A stretch of 10,076 bases of DNA. It comes from Rhodocyclaceae bacterium (lineage in GTDB: Bacteria > Pseudomonadota > Gammaproteobacteria > Burkholderiales > Rhodocyclaceae). The stretch covers positions 1 to 10,076 of the forward strand of contig JAEUNN010001195.1 of NCBI GenBank assembly GCA_016791085.1, written 5' to 3'. Under the pieces are notes generated by a model that did no database searches, had not been told where the DNA came from, and saw nothing but the letters and a program-made list of their open reading frames with translations. Below, one piece after another: positions 9,401-10,076 of this stretch; the first letter of the stretch is position 1; each line of letters opens with the position of its first letter. The translations under genes were made by a program, and so were the position numbers.

Positions 9401-10076
9401 AGGCCGCGCCACCCGCACCGGGCCGCTGGCGCCGCACGCCACCTACACGGCCACGCTGGATGCCGATTTGCCGGCCGCGACGCCCGGCAGCTACCGCATC
9501 ATCGTGCGCAGCGACGTGTTCGACGAAATTCTCGAAGCGCAGGAAGGCAACAACCGCACGGCCTCGGCCGATCCGCTGCAGGTGACGGTGCCCGAATTGC
9601 ACCTGGGCGTGCCGCTCACGACCACGCTCAGCACCGGCGAGGACAGGCTCTACCAGATCACCGTGCCGCAGGGCGGCACGCTGCGCGTCGACCTCGACTC
9701 CAGCAACGATTCCGCCTCCAACACCTTGTTCCTGCGCTACAACGCGCTGCCCTCGGGCGCGACCTACGACGCCGCCTACCAGGGCGCCTTGCAGGCCGAC
9801 CAATACGCCATCATCCCCTCGACCACGGCCGGCACCTATTACCTGCTGGTGCATGGCCAGTCCGAGCCGGCCCCGCATACGCCCGTCACGCTCACGGCGC
9901 GCCTGCTGCCTTTCGGCATTACCGACATCACGCCGGATAACGGCGGCGACAGCCGCTATGTGACCACCACCATACTGGGTGCGCAATTCGACCCGCAGGC
10001 CATCGTGAAACTGGTGCGGCCGGGCTTCGCCGAATACGAGCCGGTGCGCTACCAGGTCATGGACAAGACGCGCATC
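3..10076 (+). CDS. Giant multidomain surface/secreted repeat protein (LamG, Calx-beta-like, CARDB, PPC-like, IPT-like), both ends missing
   Basis: The frame beginning CTG TGG CTC AAT is open across the whole window: 3,358 codons without a stop, start codon or stop codon both outside. It is the coding frame because its translation alone gives recognisable domains with regularly spaced motifs, while the other frames give Arg/Gln/Ala-rich low-complexity text. Domain order by residue: LamG-like 1-829 (four units), passenger-like beta module 830-962, two Calx-beta-like repeats 963-1188, fifteen CARDB-like repeats 1189-3199, PPC-like 3200-3303, IPT/TIG-like from 3304. No cysteine was seen and lysine is scarce, while Asp, Asn, Thr, Gly and Ala are abundant, as in large extracellular proteins. 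Signal peptide, anchor and secretion signal must lie outside. The inferred role is adhesion, ligand binding or an extended stalk; no enzymatic domain is visible. The frame is near certain, the function is not. Confidence 0.96.
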   Translation, partial: MWLNSQGYLYFSSTPVARVGVGELTLSTPNGSIQAGQWYHFAAVISSSGNYMRIYVNGRLLAERAYDASGIRDTGGPLRIGQAPGWDNYFKGRIDEISIWNTARSAADIQAGMYRRPAGTESNLLAYWPLDAGGATTPDASGHGNTGYLGSSSANRPLWTADPALQFDGSNDYAQAGDAAPLRPASALTLEAWVSPGANFASGTRHIVSKTVGSGSRDSYDIWYSGGQLHAVAGNASGGTTQLNFSWSPTQGNWYHIAFSYDASGPKLYIDGVLVASNSSTATLGYDSHPVVIGDAYTFENLGQPWSGRIRDLRLWNVARSQSDIQAGMNAVPTGAEAGLAALWRLDEGSGIVAHDATANHNDASLGLAIAQRPLWDSGPSLNFDGINDFVDMGNPIANPLDLGVDATLETWVRFNALPVNSMATLASKDAGGGSQNKWIFAYASNYGGVAGATVLHINNPQNGGSVFLSSDPWTPTTGTWYHLAVTKSGNNYSFYRDGVLVGTASTAVAMPDVAANFVVGRAENNFPLNGQMRDLRLWSAARSAAEILANKDVTLSGTEAGLVSNWRFDEGSGAIAHDAGAHAHDGLLGDTAAARPAILPATQAAPVTTSLAFDGANDYVHVGSLGARPAQGSIAFWMNPAAVDNYRNVLTTGPFPQFGSTGNQAIRFEQTSDGSLLAVIGNDTAQFSGYTTHSFTPNLASDRWVHVTLTWDSAANRVRGYLDGQLVFDDANSTWPSNFTDVNLGAGYNAFNGSDRYFKGRLAEVQFWNVALDAAQIQAAMQPLTGSESGLMAYWPLDEGSGTNAADASAGAHPGTLTNGPSWNVARSTGVRLDGGTLSGHGTITTDLRNAAAIVLGGGGAAGRLAVTGNYTQTGAGTLSLELGGLAAASEYDQLSVDGSATLAGTLGVTRINGFTPAGGDSFRVLDAATRSGQFGSISGLSTDLLANYDGGGLTLQSQARGIRVTPTSGLSTTEAGGTASFTVVLDGQPTSNVSIPVSSDNSAEGTPSTATLVFTPQNWDQPQTVTITGVDDAVDDGDVLFHIVLGQAVSADAGYNGFNPSDVSVTNQNDDQAGFVIVPAAGLATTEAGGTASFTIALASQPLANVSFTLASSNTAEGTVLPTTLTFTPQNWNNPQTVTVTGVDDQIVDGNVAYSILTGTAVSTDPKYNLFDTPNVALVNQDNDTLDLQIGNFTITPDSGLQSGNSVVLRWTVNNVGSVPTLRNFSDRIVVTNTTTGQVLVSTALVYDQNAAGNGSIAPGSSRQRQLTLRLPDGPVSVGQLQFTATVNYQGDVSESDTARTNNRASITAASTLASYSDLQINNLTVSPNLQSGGPVSVQWTDTNSGNGATTGSWSDRVLVRNLTTGQTILNQFVTYDPAVSGNIASGDSRTRQFSFTLPDGTAGTGNLEISVTADVFGALFEYNGAGSGGASTAESNNSATINTTSALATYPDLQIANLTLDAPGGLQSGSNFTIRWDDSNTGNRATAGAWYDRVLIQNTTTGETLLNTALQYDPAAAGNADIAAGATRARQYSFRLPDGARGAGNIQVTVTADTTNSIFENNAGGSAETNNGASTSATAIIGAYPDLRPANIRLDAPGGVQSGAAVTIRWNDDNLGTRATQGSWYDHVVVRNLDTGETLTSLVSLYDPAAAGNGDIAAGGTRARQASFSLPAGLRGAGQIQVSVTSDLYSQLFEYNTAGPGGASTAESNNAGSAIIAVPLAPAADLQINGIAVTPASGLQSGDSLTLTWHLANTGTGAASGATHTRISLRNATTNQIIGTADLAYDPAAAGNGAIAAGAFRTQQYQYTLPAGSMGAGQIEFTITADALNQFSEFNTAGPGGASSAENNNSAVHTISTGLAPYPDLVTSNVTAPALTIGDPAEVTISWTVTNAGNAATTAGAWTDSIIASPDGNPAHGTVIKQFTRQGNLAAGASYTRSETFLLPAFYQTHSHLFVRSDAADVVFENDAEANNYAEAPNLFDVARSIYSDLQVSSVIAPATGASSRTLDVSWTVVNQAPYAEGTTDTGEWTDEVLLASDAAGQNIVATLGSFHHIGALAVGGSYSRSGTVLLPENVQGTYYIVVRTGGPYEFIYTDNNRGVSGAVAVSLSPAPDLTPTAAAITTPGSTAVLSTANAGERVDVTWTVLNTGGGNTRSAWIDAIQLQEVGGTRTYTLGSFNYPGPLAGGLSYTRTEQVQLPANVQGVFRLVVRTNAGLFPIFENGAFGNNAFTNQDTLTLVVPPNPDLQVFSIDNAPPTADAGGTVALDYSIINQGSVDARGRWTDYVYVSLIDHLDGSAILLGTFENQAALAPGETYITHTTGLPVPKRLGGPAYLIVAANGGRTVNEFPNGNNNTFVKPIYINPEPPADLVMSGVVAPAQVFDGTTFDVTYHVSNLGLEPTDKANWTDQVWLTRDRTRPNVTKGDILLASVPHTGVLGNDPSVIAPPTGYDVTVSVTLPKHLSGEFFITPWSDAFDVVHKSTQDINVNPDDPNQLNSDNYKARPITILLSPPPDLVVTSVTPQAAAVGGEQFTVHWTVQNQGAGATEDALLFDQVYLSDTPTFVPPNSGQPLGNQWYLGSVAHNGIVASSGSYSAQATFQLAPEISGRYVIVVANTGQNLVPSTWEGPYTSNNLGVGNTLVTPRPPADLQVTSIVPQQINYSGESTSVSWTVTNFGAEVWPGTRYWLDQLYFSRYPVFDSQAQLIGEYAHSNAEPLAAGASYTQTANFVLPKGIGGTAADPEDFYIYVVTDRGAGLTANTRDNASGRQSFVARGYEDGSNNRADGVLPVIYREPDLRVTDLVLPSTPPRAGDLISVDWTVTNVGNRDTREGAWFDRVYLSSDPSLDPNDTQLGEIARNSILGTGANYARSLQVRLPDGIGGDYYILVFADATRRGINGEPGLYSSSGAMGAVQEFQGEGNNITAGALPVVAVPPPNLQVTAVNFAGPDPAQPGHVLAGQTYTVTYTVTNTGSGATPDRQASWEDRIYLSRDQFLSDADFYLDSQFHSAGLAAGASYQKTVSIKATRNLTGPWYVFVLTDPVTLRAPRGEVFEAASEGDNATASATPLLIEMPPPADLEVQSISLPATAMSGDPVHLSWTVLNDSDNPAQGSWTDTVYLSSDNLWDINDRPIGRATRTGPLAPHATYTATLDADLPAATPGSYRIIVRSDVFDEILEAQEGNNRTASADPLQVTVPELHLGVPLTTTLSTGEDRLYQITVPQGGTLRVDLDSSNDSASNTLFLRYNALPSGATYDAAYQGALQADQYAIIPSTTAGTYYLLVHGQSEPAPHTPVTLTARLLPFGITDITPDNGGDSRYVTTTILGAQFDPQAIVKLVRPGFAEYEPVRYQVMDKTRI
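492..1142 (+). repeat. LamG-like domain B
   Basis: Residues 164-380, complete. It opens with ALQFDGSNDYAQAGD, then LTLEAWVSPG, NWYHIAFSYDAS, LYIDGVLVAS, GRIRDLRLWNVARSQSDIQAG and closes with ALWRLDEGSG...HDATANHND. This is the standard order for Laminin_G_3-type domains. The Asp/Asn-rich FDGSNDY opening and the final DEGSG...HDA stretch are places where such folds commonly bind calcium; that is a family inference. It abuts domains A and C with almost no linker. Confidence 0.88.
1143..1832 (+). repeat. LamG-like domain C
   Basis: Residues 381-610. It opens SLNFDGINDFVDMGN, with ATLETWVRF, a TLASKDAGGGSQNKWIFAY strand pair, TWYHLAVTKSGNNYSFYRDG, GQMRDLRLWSAARSAAEI and NWRFDEGSGAIAHDAGAHAHD. 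It is somewhat longer than B, partly because of an Ala/Pro/Thr linker (about 1773-1832) before domain D. Bases 1602-1619 are identical to 933-950 in domain B (coding RDLRLW), which fits duplication. Confidence 0.87.
1833..2489 (+). repeat. LamG-like domain D
   Basis: Residues 611-829. It opens SLAFDGANDYVHVGS, then GSIAFWMNPAAVDNYRNVL, DRWVHVTLTWDSAANRVRGY followed by LDGQLVF, a YFKGRLAEVQFWNVALDAAQ strand and AYWPLDEGSGTNAADASAG. It differs from A-C in the strand that usually reads WYHxA (here RWVHVTLTWD), the form often seen in the LamG-like branch found in bacterial surface proteins. Its closing motif is nearest to that of domain A. Confidence 0.86.
2490..2885 (+). other. Passenger-like beta-strand module between LamG and Calx-beta-like parts
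   Basis: Residues 830-961. Seen: LDGGTLSGHGTITTDL, AGRLAVTGNYTQTGAGTLSL followed by ELGG, then EYDQLSVDGSATLAGTLGV, FTPAGGDSFRVLDAATRSG and QFGSISGL. This G-N-Y-x-Q...E-Y-D-Q-L-x-V-x-G-x-A-x-L-x-G-x-L pattern recurs in autotransporter passengers and other large bacterial surface proteins, usually as the end of a beta-helix or beta-roll. Here it stands alone as a spacer between two unrelated domain families. No outer-membrane barrel follows it directly, so it is not evidence of type V secretion by itself. The family name is uncertain; the module boundaries are fairly clear. Confidence 0.65.
2889..3224 (+). repeat. Calx-beta-like repeat 1
   Basis: Residues 963-1074. Seen: GIRVTPTSGLSTTEAGGTAS followed by FTVVLDGQP, then VSIPVSSDNSAEGTPS, FTPQNWDQPQTVTITGVDDA and VDDGD, ending SDVSVTNQNDDQ. 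The TEAGGTASFTV opening, the PQNWDQPQTVTITGVDD core and the acidic NDD end match a widespread extracellular bacterial repeat of the Calx-beta superfamily, whose Asp clusters usually bind calcium. Calcium binding here is inferred from the acidic loops only. Confidence 0.82.
3225..3566 (+). repeat. Calx-beta-like repeat 2
   Basis: Residues 1075-1188. Seen: GFVIVPAAGLATTEAGGTAS followed by FTIAL, FTPQNWNNPQTVTVTGVDDQ and VDGN, ending NVALVNQDNDT. It is a direct tandem copy of the preceding repeat: bases 3267-3292 match 2928-2953 exactly, and 3387-3425 match 3048-3086 with only a few changes. The final DNDT joins straight into the first CARDB-like repeat. Confidence 0.82.
3567..5600 (+). repeat. 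CARDB-like repeats R1-R5 (subfamily with TTG...YDPAAAGN insertion)
   Basis: Five Ig-fold repeats of about 131-139 residues starting at 3567, 3960, 4365, 4767 and 5184. Each begins [Y]xDLxxxN/G, has a W-x-x-x-N-x-G strand (RWTVNNVG, QWTDTNSG, RWDDSNTG, RWNDDNLG, TWHLANTG), then an N-x-T-T/D-x strand (NTTTGQ, NLTTGQ, NTTTGE, NLDTGE, NATTNQ), YDPAAAGN (or YDQNAAGN, YDPAVSGN), AAGxxRxRQxSFxLP and a closing E-x-NN. R2, R4 and R5 share a GGAS-T/S-AE-S/N-NN ending. Similarity reaches DNA level: 4545-4604 and 4953-5012 differ at about 5 of 60 bases. CARDB (cell adhesion related domain found in bacteria) is the closest named family, and the function is inferred from it. Confidence 0.85.
5601..7112 (+). 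repeat. CARDB-like repeats R6-R9 (diverged, TD-x-I/V strand type)
   Basis: Four repeats starting at 5601, 5976, 6348 and 6741, about 124-131 residues each. Strand motifs: SWTVTNAGNAA, SWTVVNQ, TWTVLNTGGG, DYSIINQGS; then W-x-D (AWTDSI, EWTDEV, AWIDAI, RWTDYV). Midsections read GxLAAGASYTRSETFLLP and its relatives (ALAVGGSYSRSGTVLLP, PLAGGLSYTRTEQVQLP, ALAPGETYITHTTGLPVP), followed by a Y/F-x-x-V-R/A strand such as YYIVVRTGG or FRLVVRTNAG. Ends keep the E-x-NN theme (FENDAEANN, YTDNN, FENGAFGNN, FPNGNNN). They lack the YDPAAAGN insertion of R1-R5 and therefore belong to the ordinary CARDB form. R8 has an extra loop (TPGSTAVLSTANAGE) before its central strand. Confidence 0.84.
7113..9599 (+). 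repeat. CARDB-like repeats R10-R15 (YLSxD...LG type with Pro-rich hinges)
   Basis: Six repeats starting at 7113, 7548, 7950, 8391, 8814 and 9234, about 122-147 residues. They carry the loop W-x-D-x-V/I-Y-L-S-x-D, seen as DQVWLTRDRTRP, FDQVYLSDTP, LDQLYFSRYP, FDRVYLSSDPSLDPND, EDRIYLSRDQFLSDAD and TDTVYLSSDNLWDIND. This Asp/Asn-rich loop after YLS is typical of canonical CARDB repeats and is a plausible calcium site. Ends are E-x-NN variants (YTSNN, EDGSNN, QGEGNN, SEGDN, QEGNN). Most are preceded by proline-rich hinges (NPEPPAD, SPPPD, RPPAD, VPPPN, MPPPAD). R10 is the most diverged, with an extra NVNPDDPNQLNSDN acidic loop. Repeat R12 has an inserted ADPEDFY segment. Confidence 0.86.
9600..9911 (+). 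other. PPC-like (bacterial pre-peptidase C-terminal) domain
   Basis: Residues 3200-3303. Seen: LSTGEDRLYQITVPQGGTLR followed by VDLDSSNDSASNTLFLRY, then STTAGTYYLLVHGQS and VTLTARLLP. The order Gly-x-Asp...Y-x-I-x-V-P-x-G-G-x-L-x-V-x-L-x-S, then L-F-L-R-Y, then A-G-T-Y-Y-L-L-V-x-G fits the PPC family, a jelly-roll beta domain found on secreted bacterial enzymes and surface proteins. It marks the end of the CARDB array. No peptidase is attached within the window. Confidence 0.65.
9912..10076 (+). other. IPT/TIG-like Ig domain, C-terminally cut
   Basis: Residues 3304-3358. Seen: FGITDITPDNGGDSRYVTTT followed by ILGAQFDPQAIVKLVRPGFA and then RYQVMDKTRI at the window end. The pattern I-T-x-I-x-P-x-x-G-G...V-T-x-x-I-x-G-x-x-F-x-x-x-A-x-V-x-L matches the opening of IPT/TIG domains. 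These domains often sit ahead of further repeats or of an effector region, so the protein continues. Confidence 0.65.

Noticed and set aside
3567..9599. Possible CRISPR or short tandem-repeat array
   Set aside because: The periodicity is about 370-440 bases, is at protein-domain level and is diverged, with no short direct repeats or uniform spacers.
7733..9940. 735-codon open frame on the + strand in another frame
   Set aside because: It is a shifted shadow of the CARDB region; the translation is Arg/Gln/His-rich text with no motifs, while frame 3 gives regular W-T-V-x-N and YLSxD motifs.
3..10076. Promoters, ribosome binding sites, terminators, RNA genes or insertion sequences
   Set aside because: The coding frame is continuous, so there is no intergenic space; nothing resembling a tRNA, rRNA, inverted-repeat terminus or transposase was seen.

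Overview
The window lies inside one giant protein-coding gene. On the + strand, the frame whose codons start at position 3 (and every position divisible by 3) has no stop from base 3 to base 10076. That is 3,358 codons, with neither the start nor the end of the gene in view. I translated the whole frame by hand. It reads as a secreted or cell-surface, all-beta, multidomain repeat protein, and no second gene, RNA gene, mobile element, CRISPR array, promoter or terminator is visible. Because every codon begins at a multiple of 3, residue number in this fragment equals codon start divided by 3.

Layout: a partial and then three complete LamG-like (concanavalin-type jellyroll) domains (3-2489); one passenger-like beta-strand module (2490-2885); two Calx-beta-like repeats (2889-3566); fifteen CARDB-like Ig-fold repeats (3567-9599); a PPC-like pre-peptidase domain (9600-9911); and the beginning of an IPT/TIG-like domain cut by the window end (9912-10076). 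The CARDB array has at least two types. R1-R5 share an N/D-x-TTG...YDPAAAGN insertion and look recently expanded. R6-R15 are more diverged and mostly joined by proline-rich hinges. The likely job is adhesion, carbohydrate or glycoprotein binding, or serving as a long stalk for something encoded outside the window. No catalytic domain is visible here.

The organism is a high-GC bacterium (about two thirds G+C by eye, not computed). A Gram-negative proteobacterium is my guess, with low confidence, from codon choice and domain style. Codon use is distinctive. GAA strongly outnumbers GAG in the first 7 kb but not in the last 3 kb, ATA is used freely for Ile, TTA and TCA were not seen, CTA occurs six times, and no Cys codon was seen. 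The lack of TTA/TCA and scarcity of CTA explains the very long but spurious open frames on the minus strand.
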